From positions 10,293,450-10,357,449 of the forward strand of contig CM074187.1 in NCBI GenBank assembly GCA_037179385.1: a DNA stretch of 64,000 nucleotides. Direction: 5' to 3'. The stretch's first letter is position 1; each line of letters starts with the position of its first letter. The DNA is from Holothuria scabra. Taxonomy: Eukaryota > Echinodermata > Holothuroidea > Aspidochirotida > Holothuriidae. The notes below the pieces were generated by a model that was not told where the DNA came from, made no database searches, and worked only from the letters and a program-made list of their open reading frames with translations. Of this stretch, positions 1-13,407 are shown in pieces. A program made the translations under genes and the position numbers.

Positions 1-1094
1 CAATATTTTGTTTTTTTTTTCATTGAAACAAGCTACACCAGTAGAATGTGGATGAATAAGATTAATTCTGCAATCTCTAAAACATTGTTTCGGTTTGAAT
101 TCTGGACTTAAGGTACAATTGAATCATCTAGTGTTGGATATCTGTCACACAGCAACAAACAAACAAAAAACTTGGCTAACTTTAGCAGTGGAACGAACTT
201 TAGGGATACTACGACAGAGATACTTGTTAACATAGGACTTAACGCTATACCTATCATTAGTAGTTACTAACGATCATCTAGTATGCCATAATGAGTTTGT
301 TATCAGCCTTAACTACGTAAGTAAATTTAAAGTTGTGTCTCGATTTGATTCAAGAATGCTTGTAGTGGAACTGAACCCGACTGGTACAGGGCAAACTTAC
401 TTCAAGTAAAGGGGTGAACTGAATACATTACACAGTTCAACGTAGCCCTGTGAAGACCTTTACTTTGTCAATAAAATAGAATTTGGCAGTTCCGAGACTG
501 GTGCAAATAGTCACGATTACCATCTGTATGTACGAAAGGTGCATCTTTTGATAATCACAGGTGCTATCGACAAAGTACCTATTAAAACAGTATTAAGCAA
601 ATTCTTGTCGTTGTGTACTCATCGCATTTCTAAATTCATACTTCATTTAAATGTATATGTAATAGTTTGTCTAAGACAGAGTATAGGCCATTAACGGAGT
701 CGTACGATACAAAATTATGAATATTTAAAATGTAGCGTAAATGAAAGTAAACTTGCCGATTGTACACTTGGCAGCCTCAGGGCCAAGGGTAACAAGAAAG
801 ACAAATCACGTTTGTACTAGTTATGCTATGATAACTCGCCTACAATGTTTATATCCCATGATGCATTTGTTTGTAAACAGAGAATATCTTATCCCATTCA
901 AGTCACTCTAGTAGCTTTTCGATTGAATACCGTCTCTGGCTGTACATATCCCAGCAACCAATGACCAGACCAAAGACGCCGATTATCTAACAAAGCATTG
1001 TTTACATGACTTGGGAATACGTCACGCTAGTTATGTAGCAAACATTGTTTCATTGAATGATGTGAAACAGGTGACGAACCTGAGATGCTAATGA

Positions 1095-1330
1095 AGTCTG
1101 CCATTTGTAGGGGCCATCAGCCTTAAAATGTTCTCAGTTTTTGTCTACATTTAGGCTTGATGATAAACCGTCATATTCAGTGAAATTTAAGAGGCATGAT
1201 TTTTGTGCACAAGTACCCATGATACAGGTAAACAAAGAACTTGAAAAGATAAAAGCTGATGGACCCCAACCATGGAAGACTAGACCAGACCTTCTCTTCT
1301 TGTCTGTTCGGTTCGTTTATAGTTTTCACC
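1095..1330 (+). repeat. dispersed repeat, copy 1 (partner at 34,810)
   Basis: Shares with 34,810-35,030 the ordered blocks CCATCAG-CTTAAA, TTGTCTACAT, TCATATTCAGT, AAAGATAAAA and GACCCCAA, with diverged sequence between them. The 64-codon open frame that overlaps it is not conserved in the partner copy, which has several stops, so this is an old interspersed repeat and not a gene. Confidence 0.5.
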
Positions 1331-2212
1331 CTTAGTTTAAGGAGCAGCTGTTGTTGACGAGGCTTGTCTAACTTTCATCCTTAATTACAAAAAAAAAGTT
1401 TTACCGTATCACCAGATTTTACCAGAATGCGGTATTCAGATAAAGGTATTGTATTAATAACTAATATACCTCTTCGAAAATAGTGACCGATTTTTATGGC
1501 AGTCAGTTCTCACTTCAACTGCAATTTTTGTAGTACGGAGATACTCAATTGGCACAGCATGTACTGTACTGAAAGTGTTGTGATTACCTAGTAGGGCCTT
1601 GTATACAGCTCACCCTGAAGCAATGAACTGAGACCGTGTCTTTAATGAGGATCAGTTTTAGATAGTTATGGGAGAGGATAAGTGGATAAGGTGAATTAGA
1701 ACTGACTGGGTGGGGACGTTTGGCCTTTAACGGTTGAAGTATATGTAAGATGCTCTATATACGGCGTGCACGAAAAAAGTAACGGGTAGGCATGTGACAG
1801 AGTATTTGGGTCTGGTCTTACTGGGTGTACAAGTATATGGGTCTAGTCCTACCATGAATGTATACTTTGTCCATCATAGTGCCACCATAGCCGGACTAAC
1901 TTCAGTATATTTGAGTAATGCCTAACGTCCATTGTGAATCTTGTCGACAATAGTCACCACAGATGTTCATTTACAGAGTGTTTCATAAAGGAAGAAAGAA
2001 TAAGAAGCGATTTTTTAAACAGTACTTATAACTTAACGGTTCCATTAGAGTATGAACGTGTTTTATTGTCACTGGTTTAGACTAAGTATCTGCAGGTATT
2101 TTTAAAGGAAATTTTTTGGAGAGTAATTTACAAACGGATGTAAATACGACGTAATAACTTCTAGAATTGAATAAATAGTTTGATATCATAATTTTATTTT
2201 GGGTGTTCGCCA

Positions 2213-2440
2213 TATAAATTAAAATGGGTAATGCAGTCATTACAACTTGAAGTAGTGTAATAGACTGCCCTGTTTCATGATTGACTCCTTTGGATAGTGT
2301 GACAATATTTCTCCTCTTCAAATGTAAAAGTTACTAGGAGTAATTGCTTGGTTTACTTTGATTATGCAATAATGAAGTCTCAAAATTTCATGAACGTACA
2401 GTTTGAAGAGAAATAAGAAGAAAACTGTGAGAAGTATTTG
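2213..2440 (+). repeat. diverged direct repeat, copy 1 (partner at 5,594)
   Basis: Collinear with 5,594-5,830 over about 230 bp. Shared blocks include ATGCAG, CTTGAAG, TCTCCTC-TCAAATGT, TTACTA, GCAATA-TGAAGT and TTTGAAGA. No terminal inverted repeat or target duplication was seen. It is either an old interspersed repeat or a local duplication in the Hox 3' flank. Confidence 0.45.
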
Positions 2441-5400
2441 TTGACTCAAAATAAATTTGTGCATGGTGACTGATTTTATCCTTTCATTGAATAATGTTCG
2501 TAAGGCTATTTTTTGTTTTCATTGTAAGTATTTGTACTTTTTTGCTGATAGCCCCAAAAATGAAGACAGAAAATAGAGAATAATATATATTATGCGGATG
2601 TATTAAAAATTGTGTTGGTTCTTAAACGATCTAAAACAAAGTAGACATTGTGCATATGTCATAGAGCAGAAAGTACGCCCTCATTTGGAGGTAAAACAAA
2701 CCAACACAGAGACAAATGCAGACAGCTGATTTGTCAACCAGTCGAATACTTGCAGCAGTTTGCTAAACATGTAGACGAAATGTTACGAATGCGGCCACGT
2801 GTTCCATTGTTTTGGGTTCAACGATGACGTCAAGGTGTCCTCAATGCACAAGGTCTATGGAGGGTTACCTTAGGCCTGACACATGTCATCAAGATAAGTA
2901 GAAAACTTTCAAACGACGTACAATAACGACAAATTCATGTTTCGTTTTATTTTTTTATTGAATACATTTTATTAAATCAGATGTTTTGGTTCACAGAAAA
3001 TGAAAATTTATGCACAAACATTTCAAAGAAAAAGGCTATTGTTCAGTTTGAAAAAATCATGCTGAACTTTAAGTTATTCTTGTATAAATACCTATATATT
3101 ACATAGTTACCTGTGTGATGTATAAATAACTCATTCAGAGATGTTTTGTACTTAACATTCGATTTTATAATAAACATAGTGACGTGACGTAACACTCAAC
3201 ACCTAATCTGCATGTGGTTCTAGTACTCATTCGGATATGTAACAAACTGGAAAAACCCTGGACTTCCATGTGTGCCTTAATGTGGGTATAAGTTCCAAGC
3301 TGCAACTGAACCAATAGAAAATATGTAATACATATTTCTCACCATAAATATACCGTCACTGAAATGAAAGAAGTTGAATCCAGAAAATATCTACAAATTT
3401 TTCAAATAGTTGATTCAGGGGTTGGGTGAGCACGATTGCATGTAGCTCAGAGAGTAACGGTTTATTTCGCTCCTTGACCTTTCGATCGATCTTTAAAAAA
3501 ATTTTCTTAGACCATGGCTAAATCTAACCAGGCAGCCTACGAAAGCGGTTAGGATAAGCCGTGTTTTTCTGGATAAAGGTGAGTAGAACATCCGAGTTAA
3601 AAATAAATTTTCTGGTTAAGAAGAGACAACATATAAATCAAAATTAAGTATAAACAGTATCCATGACAAATTTTACAAGAATTCATTGGTAGCTTTGTTT
3701 AAAATCAGGCTACAGTCTACAGATGAACTTTTACACTCTGGTGTTCAATTAATGTAGGATTTTTTCACCGTCTTATATCCAAATTTCAATTTTTTAATGC
3801 TAATTTGTTGTAATTTTGTAGGTATAATGGGTGCCGATTACTGACTGCTTCTTCCTGTCACAATTTAAAATTCTAACCTTTTCCGTGACTTTTAAAGAAA
3901 GGTGAGCCATTACACAGACTATAGCCTAAGATATGAAAATACGGCAGGGATAGATGTCTAGGTACTAGTTAAGTCAGGAAAAGCAGAACGCACACACAAT
4001 TACGTTTTGAAAGAAGTCATTCGAAATAAGTAACGCCTCTGTGCTTAAGAAACTAAAAAGAGCTATGTCTGCACGTGTCCGAAAAAGAGCGTTATCGCGT
4101 TGCAAATAGGTTCTTTCATTATCCCTGTTCAAGTGAACTATCACACAATCCGTTTCTGAAACCGTCAAAGATATCCAAGCTTTTGGAAAATTGTTAATTT
4201 TTAGGTTTTTCATTGAATAGTAGTTGTTAAAAAAATTTCTTTAAAGGAGTAATTCCATTTTGGAATTTTTATCAGAGAGAGTGGCTGGTCCTAATTCACC
4301 TAATGCTACCAGACCCCGGGATGGGGAAAATAGATATCATTTGGTTATTAGAGGATCCTTTTAATAAAAAACAATCTTATCAGAAAATAAAATTCTAAAC
4401 CTTTAGTGTACGGTCTATAATTCCCAAAAAGTGGCCATTAGTTTATAACTCGAGTTTTTACACAACCTATTGTCGGAGGGTCTTCGATGTAACTCTTAGT
4501 GTGGACAAATAGTACAACTATATAGAGAGGGAATTGATAATTGTCAAATAACCCCTCTTCGTATTTACATTTTATATTTTCTATTTGACAGACTATTACG
4601 TTTTTGTGCTTTAAAATCTCAATTGATTCTTACAAAACCTTTCAAAGTGATCCAAAAGTCAATTTACTAAAAGAATATGGCAAGGGATACCGGTACTCTG
4701 TCGGTGGTAATTGAAGCCAATTTCATCCTGTTCCGATTGAGATATTCCAAAATAAACTAAGCGTCATTGGAATGTAAGAAAAACATCCCTAACGACCCTA
4801 TTTTGTCAGTCCTAAGTGCTAAAATCAGGTTCAAATGTTGTCGTACCGTCAAACAAAGTCTTCCAAATTAACGTAGTGAACTTTACAAATGCAGAAACCA
4901 TTCGCAAAACAGTATACACACAGGTGCATTTTTAATAATTTTCATTTTCTTGTATCAAACAATTAACTTTGTTTGGTAGGAAAGTCAATTAGTAGTAGGG
5001 TGCAAGCTTCCACGCAACAATGAGCTGCCTGATAACCATAGCGATCATATGTTATTCCGTCATTTTGTCGTTTCCCACAATTCCCCATTCTCTTCAGGTA
5101 CAGAATTGGATGTACCACGCGCCTGGAGTATGACAAGTATGACTCCTAGAAATACTTGATGTTTGAACAACCAATTTTCAAATGAAGGTTTAATTTATCC
5201 GTATTTCTACTTTTTAAATAATATATACCCGTAGAAGGACCTTTTCTTAATTTTGTGCAAATTACCTTCATTCATGTTTCTTTCTATTTTCTTAGCCGAC
5301 GTTTACCAGATATATTCTTGACTATCATATCTTTACGTTGGACAAATATTTTTTTCGAAAAATAAAAGAAATCGAAAGGTGGCATAAAAACAAATTAAAT

Positions 5401-5593
5401 AACAATTTTTTAAGTATAATATTCCTCAAATAATATTCAAATTTTGTTGCAACATGAAGCATCGACTCATTTCAAAGCCTCAAAACTCCGAAAGGGTAAT
5501 TTTAAACAAGTTCGAGCCTAGTCTCATTTTGCACTAAAATTGACTCACAGTAGTATTATTTCATTTGGTTTCGTATTCTCACCTAATTTTTCT

Positions 5594-5830
5594 AAAATTT
5601 AAAGGGGACATGCAGCCATCCCAACCTGAAGCAGTCTGTCCTATTTTATTATTGCCTCTTGAGAGTCATATGACAATTTTTTTTCTCCTCAAATGTGAAA
5701 TTTACTAAAAATGAATTCTTGATTTATCTTGAATTTGCAATACTGAAGTTTTAAAAAATTACGAAAGATACTTTCATAGAGAGAAATTTGAAGAAAACTA
5801 TGAGATGTACCTGCTTGTTCATGTCGTTGT
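5594..5830 (+). repeat. diverged direct repeat, copy 2 (partner at 2,213)
   Basis: Second copy of the repeat at 2,213-2,440, same orientation, 3.4 kb away. By eye roughly two-thirds identical. Confidence 0.45.
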
Positions 5831-6929
5831 CCTTTAAATTTTGTAAGAGAATATGCACCTCCATTAGAAGTACTGTTGTGATCAACTTAATTGTTCTCTT
5901 TTTAGAGTAAGTATATTATTAGATATAAATATATTCTTCTAAACTATTTAATTCCGTTTTTGTAGCCCCTTTGTTTTTCTTTGTGATACAGGTTCAGCAA
6001 CATCAAGAAATATTTGAGGCAACTATCTATTCCCTATAACTGGACAAATATTTAGCCTTTCATGGCGTTCAAGTATTCCTATGTGTTACATAAAGATAAA
6101 AATTTACAGAACAATTTAAAAGACTAGTTTTCCAACAGCAACTATTCGTGCGGTTAAAAAGAATTACAGTAAAAAAAGAAAGAGGACAATAAATTACACA
6201 TAAACTGTACAATATTTATCTTTTTATGACGTCGTAAAATTTTAAGCCTGTTTAAAAGATGCTCAGGTCCTAATCCCAACATTGTGACCAGCATACTGTG
6301 TAGTTGGCCTAGAATTAACCATTACTTAAGAAGAATGGTTGGTCATTCTTTTCTTGTCAACACAAGGAATTGAACAATTGTTATTGTGGTGTTCAAGTTT
6401 ACAACCTTAATACTTCCAAAGTTGTATATTCACTGCTGAAAATCATACACGTACGAAGCTTTAAATGGGAGTACTGACGTGTGCCCAAAGCTCGCCTGTT
6501 GGTTAAAAATTATAGGAATTTTAACTCAGAAGCTGTGGACTGGCATTGCAGGTTAATTATTTTGCAGAACCCCTTTTAAGACCTCTTTTTCAGTTACAAC
6601 AAACAACACGTTGTGACGTCATTTTGTGGGTCAAAGAGTAGACTCAGTCGTAAGGTACCCTCTGCATGATTCCAATACCAACTCTCGACCCTTCGCTATC
6701 AAACAAATACAGGAGTAGCCTCACATATACACAGATTTCACTCCCTTTGTCCCAGTGGAACAAAAGGTAGCATACTCTTCGGCAGTTCCTCTGTTCCAGC
6801 GCTCCAAGCTTACCCCCTTTCCAGGCTTAAAGTACATTTTACCTCGTCACTCGGTCACTTACGTGAACTTGCGCTTTTACTTCAGGTGTCACATGGTGAC
6901 GGTTCACCGTGTGCTTTAGTCTCCATGTT

Positions 6930-7333
6930 TCATTGGGCATTGTGAGCGACATGTTGCTGCTCGTTTGACAAAGACCGCGATGTATTATCGGTGACATAAC
7001 CGCCTGAACACGGTTGAAGGTCATGTGAAAGTGTTTCAGTTGTTTGCGATAGTGAAGTGTTTTTCGGTGATTGACTTTCGTTACTTTGTGACTCGTTGTC
7101 ACCTTCACTAGGGTCTTTACCTTTGCTTTCTTTCTTGTACTTCATTCTCCTATTCTGAAACCAAATTTTAATTTGCCTCTCGGACAAACCGAGTAAATGC
7201 GATAGTTCGATACGCCTGCGTCTCGTCAGGTAACGATTACAATAAAATTCCTTTTCTAGTTCCATTGTTTGATACCGTGTGTAAGTTTGACGACATCTTT
7301 TTCTTCCGTGCATCTCTACCCCGGATGACACAC
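6930..7333 (-). CDS. Hox8: Hox8-type homeobox gene, coding exon 2 (homeodomain and C-terminus)
   Basis: Second and last coding exon. A pyrimidine-rich tract ending in CAATAG (AG at 7,335-7,334) precedes it. The G left from exon 1 plus GT here makes Gly175, so the phase closes without adjustment. The homeodomain is residues 185-244 (7,125-7,304), thirteen residues after the hexapeptide Met. It carries [12 protein letters not shown] in the N-terminal arm, [20 protein letters not shown] and [17 protein letters not shown]48, F49, Q50, N51 and R53 of the recognition helix are intact. LSHLLGL and Tyr56 point to the ambulacrarian Hox8 type; Antp/Hox7 usually has Trp56. Met14 (usually Leu) and Cys22 (usually Phe or Tyr) look unusual. 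The tail of about 64 residues is rich in Ser, Thr, Asn and Gln and ends at TGA (6,930-6,932). The full protein would be 308 residues. No poly(A) signal stands out within 900 bp; AATAAA-like sites occur near 5,643 and 5,947. Confidence 0.93.
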
Positions 7334-8595
7334 CTATTGAAAGAAGAAGAAAGGGTACGAATAAGTGTCACAATGAGTATTACAATTGGATAACTTACTA
7401 GAAAAAGACTTGGATATTAGCTTAATAAATTCTTTTAATCATTTACTTACATAGATGTTTTATTGCCACACTAATTGATTAAATTAATACAATCGATAGT
7501 TTGACTGACATATTCATTCAATATATTTATCTGTCGGTATATCCCCACACCCCGCTCCTTCCCTCTGGATCGCCGTCCACAGTCACCTACCTATATCTGA
7601 ACTTGAATGTACTAATGTGTATGTATGGTATGATTATTCATACCGTTTACAAAGAATTTGAAACCATGGTCCTTAACCAAACGAGCTAAAATTGCACTCT
7701 TTGAATTCCTTTTGAAGATTAATATTTTAACACTTCAATAAATTGTTATCCCTGTCAAGGATAAATCTTCCAAACAGTTTCTGTGTTTGGTGCGGTTTGA
7801 AAAAGAAAGTTGAACTCCAAAAAAAAATAAATTGAATAGACGAAGAAAGGAAAACTTTCACACCAATGAAAGTAACTTAGTTGAGCCACTCTTCATCAAT
7901 AGATGTAGCTTTCAAGGAAATAGTCAAACGAGGAAATATTTGCGTTATATTGGAAGTCGGAAATGAAGTCACTGAAACAGCTGATGTTTAGAAGTTGTGT
8001 TTATATTTAAGCATGCAGGCGAATCTTTTATGTCAAATACGTCCAATAGACGAAATTTAGTCTTTTCGATAAGTCAATATTACACATGAGGGGCTTCCCC
8101 GTGCACCATGTAAAAATTACATGATAAAGCATAAATAAAGCTAATACAATGTCTTACTCTTTAAAATCTTTTTTAAAATTCTGGAAAACTAAATTTAATC
8201 CACTTCCTCACCAACATGCTTTTAATGATACGAACGTTGAATGTAAATAACGAAATTTTGATTTTCATGCTTTCGTATTATTTTTTTCATTTCATCCTTT
8301 TTTAAAATTGGTGTTTCTCTCTCTCTACATATGATATCAATTCGAGAAGTTTGTTAAGGCAACATTAACATCTTGATCTGTGTTTGTTTTAAAAATATGA
8401 AATTGAAATATGATCTGAGGAGGGGGGAGGAGGAGTAGTTGTGAGAACTTCTCAAAATATGGGTGTATGCATTAACGTATACATAAAAAAAAGCTGTGTA
8501 AATGTCTTCACCGCTTTGCAATTATGTTCAACTTTTTCATTATTATTAATCGCTCAGTGTTGTTTCAGTTTTAATTTTCCCTCCATTGCTCATGA

Positions 8596-8791
8596 AGGCC
8601 CGGGTTCGCTTCCCAGGTCGAGTCATACCAAAGACTCTAAAAAAGGAACCTACTGCCATTGTGCGTGATGCTCCGCATAAGCAATGGAGTAGGGAAAACA
8701 AGCCAGTGAGCCACAACTGGAAAAAAGGCCGTGGTCGGCTCGACTTGAACCAATAGGTTGGAAACTGGGCCGTAAAACTCTATTTAACTAA
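8596..8791 (+). mobile_element. tRNA-derived SINE, 5'-truncated, with 15-bp target duplication
   Basis: Flanked by a perfect 15-bp direct repeat, CTCCATTGCTCATGA, at 8,581-8,595 and 8,792-8,806, the mark of LINE-driven retroposition. It begins inside the tRNA-like head (GGTTCGCTTCCC, a B-box remnant). It then has the family body GTCGAGTCATACCAAAGACT and GGAACCTACTGCC, and the tail CAAGCCAGTGAGCCACAACT followed by GGCCGTGGTCGGCTCGACTT. The same body and tail recur at 20,475, 41,421, 46,965, 58,608 and 63,771, which defines the family. Confidence 0.82.
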
Positions 8792-10264
8792 CTCCATTGC
8801 TCATGATTCTCAATCATGCCAAGAAAAAATTGAAATGGATTTAAAAAATCTTTGAGATTGGTAGGTCATTCGGTAAAAAAGGAGCAACTATTTTTGGAGG
8901 TTTTTACCGTTGAGGATAAAGCGAAAGTAACTGGATTAAATGGAAAAGGACTTGGAGTTCAAAACATTGGCCTTGGCAATACATCTAAGTAACTGGATGC
9001 AAAGAGCTGCCCCGTTTTAGGTTTGAGACTTTAATTTTTCGCTGGATCCTTTGGAAATGCTTAAAAATGTGACTGCTTTGTAAAGTACCGGGGAGTTGTC
9101 TGACAACTCCCTGAATGTACCACAACAATCGCGGCAAAATCACTTTCGGACACAAATTTTGTACAAAGTGACAGCGCCCTCCCACCCAAAACACTGTGAC
9201 CATTCTGAAATGGTTGATCAACTGTACAATGTTTCCTAACTTGAAAAGATGCCAGCTCAGCGCATCAGGGTGTAGACGGGTCGCATACTCAAATAGTTAA
9301 CTATTTGCGTTTGTACCTTGCCTTCACAGCGAGATACACCGAATAAACCTAAGACGTAGTTCAGACATACGGTAACTCTTATGGTGTAGGAAACTTCAAA
9401 GAAGGGGTTGGGGGCTAGAGGCTGAGCAAATTGAACGCTGCACAGGTTAGTTGCATACTCATGCAGAAAAATGCAATAAAATAAAAGGCAACTTTTCTCA
9501 AAGTCAGAATACAATTCAGAATAAAAAAATGAAGAAATAAAAAGAGATTCAAGATTAAGTAATAGCAACGTTTGAAACTTGCTTGCAAGCACCTTACTAT
9601 AATCTTTATGCATCTTTTTTGTTCCGTAAATTAAAAACCTTTTTAAGAGTGTTTCTTGTAAATTGAGTCATCAATACTATCAAATTTTCCTGAATTCAGT
9701 TCAGTGTAATTAAAACCAATCCAGATTTGTGTCTCGGAATTTTACTTTAAACGATATTCATAAACATACCCCCCCCCCCTCATTATGTACACATTGTAGA
9801 AAAAGAAAAATGTGAATGACTAGATATTAATTGTATGTGTTTGCTACCGCATTTTTAGTATAATCGACACAAAAGGAACAAAACGAAACTATACAATCAG
9901 TGTCTCGCCTCTTTATTGGAATAAAACAGTATAAAACTACCCCATGTATTTAAAAAAATCGAAAAAGTGTTGTTACAGCTACTTTTCACACATTACTAAC
10001 TTTTTCTTGCCTCATTTGTATGAGCACATGACTAGTCGCAAGACTCAGTTGACTTTCAAGTGATTGTGAAAAATACTAATTCAATTCAATTTAAGGATTA
10101 TTCACAACATTTAGGTGGCATAAACAAAAACAATTATCTACCTCGCATTAAGATGTCTTATATGCAATCTAACTATTCAAAGTTGAAATTTAGGGTGTTG
10201 TCGTGAAAAACTGTTTCAATTATTATTCAACATAAGAAGCCTCCTCACTGAGGCTAAAATGTTA

Positions 10265-10815
10265 TTAGAGACAATCGTCAAACGCATATTCCAAAGACAA
10301 AAGTGGTTTAACTTCAAAATATGCGAAAACATTTTCTCTATCAAAAGGTGAAAATGTGATCTTAATATCATATAGCGTTGGGAAGGTTAAATCTTTTAAA
10401 GTATAGTGCAATATTTTTTGAGGTACGAATTCATCCTGTGAAGTCTGTGATTTCATCGCGGCACATCCATTTGACATTGCAAACAATTTACTCATAATTT
10501 TAATGCCGCTGCGAGCAACAGCATAAGCAACATTCGGTGTACGGTTAAGGGTAATGCTAAATCTTCAGGAAAAGACGTTCAACTGTTTCAACAGTATGGA
10601 ATTCTCAAGGACAAAAAGGACTTTCAATTATAAAGAAAAACGAAAGAAATCTGAGAAAAAGTGCCAGTATTACTTAACTTTGTGTGGTTTTGTTGAAAAG
10701 TAGAGGGTCTTTTAACGAAAACAACCAGTCTTGAATGTGAGATATTTAAGTTACGAAAGGGTATTGCGACAGGATTACAAGACCCAGGTTAAAAGCCACC
10801 AGAACATACATTTAA
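10265..10815 (-). repeat. coding-like dispersed repeat, copy 1 (76-codon open frame)
   Basis: Collinear with 14,210-14,735. Its open frame (10,265-10,495, minus strand) includes QKILHYTLKDLTFPTLYDIK and ITFSPFDRENVFAYFEV. The YTLKDL-PTLYDIKI pattern resembles the C-terminal half of a fibronectin type III domain (Tyr-x-Leu, then Thr-x-Tyr-x-Ile). The second copy keeps the amino-acid pattern but has stops. A CAG lies just upstream of the frame at about 10,505-10,510 and could be a splice acceptor. No partner exon was found, so this is most simply a fragment of a duplicated gene carried in a repeat, not an active exon. The domain call is inference. Confidence 0.4.
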
Positions 10816-12730
10816 GGTTTGTGTCTGTTTATGAGAAAATAACATAGCTAGAGAACTTAAAAAATACGATTTCAATTCAGTCATCGCGTCTCTGGTACTG
10901 AAAACATTTTAAAACATAACATGATGTATTTTAAAACAGGTTATTCTTAAACCAAAAAAGAACGTTTCTTTTTTAATCTTCTTGATTTGAAAAAGGTTTT
11001 AACCTTTAGGTTTCAGCCTATTTTACCCTGACCAGTCCATTTGACAGAAAAGTTCTTGCGCCTTCTGGTCATACTTCGCTGCTCTCCTTAAACACCGGAA
11101 GTCGAACACAAAGAAGTAAGTATTAAGTCAACATGTTTACCATGGAGAAAAGAGAAAGATAGTCTGTAAAATTCGTTACATTAACTCTATTTTCAGCAAA
11201 GCAAATAAAAGTGCAATAAAATACCCAATAACAAGGTTTACTTTTTGTCAAATGACAATTTAGAGTTCCAAGTAGATACAATGCCGAGAGACACAATAGC
11301 GTGGGAATTTTAGCAGTAGTTCGTATTTTCCCTAAAGTACACCTTGTCAATTGAAGAAATTTTCTTTCAAGACAACAGAGTCAATTTTCTAAGCTTATCA
11401 AAAAGTACTTTTTTGACATGAGAAATAGTTGACTGTCGAATCAATTGGATTTCATAGATAAGGCTCATTGCATCTTTAATTGTACGTTGGGAAATTTCCT
11501 GTTCCAAGGCAACACCAGCTTGCCCTATCTATATGTCTTAAAATTGACTCTGAATCATCACATTGACTTCCAGTCGAAAGATTCGCGAAAGCATGACAGT
11601 GGCCTTGTAGCTGGAGGGAAATCTCTAGACAATAACCCCTTCCCCACAAAAGTCTCGTACCAAACGCTCTTGTTTCATAATTGAAATGTTCTGTGTGATA
11701 ATAAACAATTCAATTGAGATTAATCCTACTCTTTCTTAAATTGAAATACTGGTTGGCTTTGGTCAATGTTATAATTTTACTAAATTCTAAAAGTGAATTT
11801 CCCTTGATGATTTTAGTTATAAATTCATACATAAATTGTAGCTATCAAATAATCGACAGATTTTGGTTTCACATTTGCAGGAATACTAATGTGAGTATTT
11901 GTACTTTGTATGGTAAGCCTAACAGAGGTATTAATAAAACCGATAATCTGTCCTGGAGTATGGATCCCTACTCTGATATTTTAAAGTGCCCCAATGCCAC
12001 TCCCTTCGACCTTGCTTACAAAGGATTAAAAATTTATGTTAAGAGCCTTACTTAACGTAGTCTAAGGAGCATGTGGTAGCAGGTACTCTGGGATGAAAGT
12101 AATTTTATGACTTGTTTTGTGCGATATGAATAAAAAATTGTTCTATTGATAACCCCTTCCTTCAAACCTTTTTGCTCGTTTTAAATTTAGATGGTAGCAT
12201 AATGCCTGCTTATTAAGTTTTAAAAAATCGATAGCTTAAGACTAGATGATAAATGACGCAATATTGAAGTCTCTATTCGTTTTTTTTTTTGTTCCATTTG
12301 CAAGCTTGAGTGCATAGACCGATATCCAGGGGAGGATAGGATATATATCCCGCTTTTAAAAATTACATCGATTTTCACTTGCCACTCAGTGACATATTCC
12401 TAATTACGCCATCCTTCCCATAAATCGCATCACAGACAGTCTGAATAACTGAATCAGGGGTTGCTAGTATACTCCAGGTTACAAGGGATCGTGCTAACAG
12501 TTTCCAATATACCCCTCCTCTTTAAATTTAGCAATTCTCTCATCAAAGATATATAAGGAGCAAATCGCGGCACCACCACGTATTAATTGGGAGGAGTGAA
12601 AACCTAATATGATGTTTCTAATCGGTTTGAAATTTACACTTTAAAGTTAATTTGTCCCCTACCTTAGCCTTGCTTAATTAAAGACTTTCACCCTGTTGGT
12701 CATTTCGCTCCTTTTTCTTAGCCTTTAAGG

Positions 12731-13407
12731 CAGTGCTTCTCAACCGGGGTCCAAGTGCACCCCCAGGGGTGAATTCGAAATGCTCGGGGTGAAATTTGGA
12801 AAATTGGGGAATTGGGGGTGAATTATACACAAGGGGGGGGGGCGATTTTGTGAATAGGGGAAAATTTGCATGAATTGAGTTTCCATACTCAGAATTGAAA
12901 ATTCATAGCTTCATCTGACCTGTAGCCATCAGTCAGAATATAGCGTGTATAACTGTACATAGTTGTTGTAAAGAGAGATATTCTAAACATCAGCTCTCTA
13001 GTTGTATGCTTATGTGTAAATCTGTGGCCTGTGTCCTTTAAATGTAAGTTTGAAACAAAACCTACCTATAGAGGCTTTTCACATGACGTCATAATACTCT
13101 CCGGCGGCCATGTTGGAGGACAATCATGCCAAATACACGTGGATTTGTGCCGAACGCACTGCGCAGAGTGCATTGTGGTATACACCGCGCATGTACACAT
13201 TGCACACTGAGCAAGCGCGTCCCGTGTGGTCAAACCACGTGTATTTGGCATGAATGTCCTCCAGCATGGCGGTTGCGTGACGTAATTGCAAAGCCTCAAT
13301 AGCATGTTCTAGTTTTTAGTTATTTTTATATTTTATAGTACTAGGGGTGAATGGCGGAAAATTTTTTCCGAGGTATGGAAGTGGATCATAAAGGTTGAGA
13401 AGCACTG
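12731..13407. mobile_element. non-autonomous hAT-type element with 8-bp target duplication
   Basis: The ends are CAGTGCTTCTCAACC and its reverse complement GGTTGAGAAGCACTG. Both are flanked by a perfect 8-bp duplication CTTTAAGG (12,723-12,730 and 13,408-13,415). CAG-type termini with an 8-bp duplication are the hAT signature. The 677-bp element has no transposase. It contains a second inverted-repeat element at 13,069-13,300, inserted later. Confidence 0.88.
13069..13300. mobile_element. MITE with ~75-bp terminal inverted repeats, nested in the hAT element
   Basis: The left arm has GAGGCTTTTCACATGACGTC, then CATGTTGGAGGACAA and CATGCCAAATACACGTGG. The right arm reversed has GAGGCTTTGCAATTACGTCA, CATGCTGGAGGACATTC and the same CATGCCAAATACACGTGG. 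The ends are TA, compatible with a TA-duplicating (Tc1/mariner-like) MITE, but a 2-bp duplication is weak proof. No coding capacity; the open frame at 13,066-13,305 is a by-product. Confidence 0.7.

Larger units (their letters stand above)
1..6929. other. 3' flank of the Hox gene; no gene seen
   Basis: AT-rich sequence with only short chance reading frames. It holds one half of two dispersed repeat pairs: 1,095-1,330 (related to 34,810-35,030) and the pair 2,213-2,440 / 5,594-5,830. I see no RNA gene, no further homeobox and no long open frame. Confidence 0.6.

Noticed and set aside
6839..7108. 89-codon frame overlapping the homeobox exon
   Set aside because: It is a shadow in another frame of the real Hox exon on the same strand.
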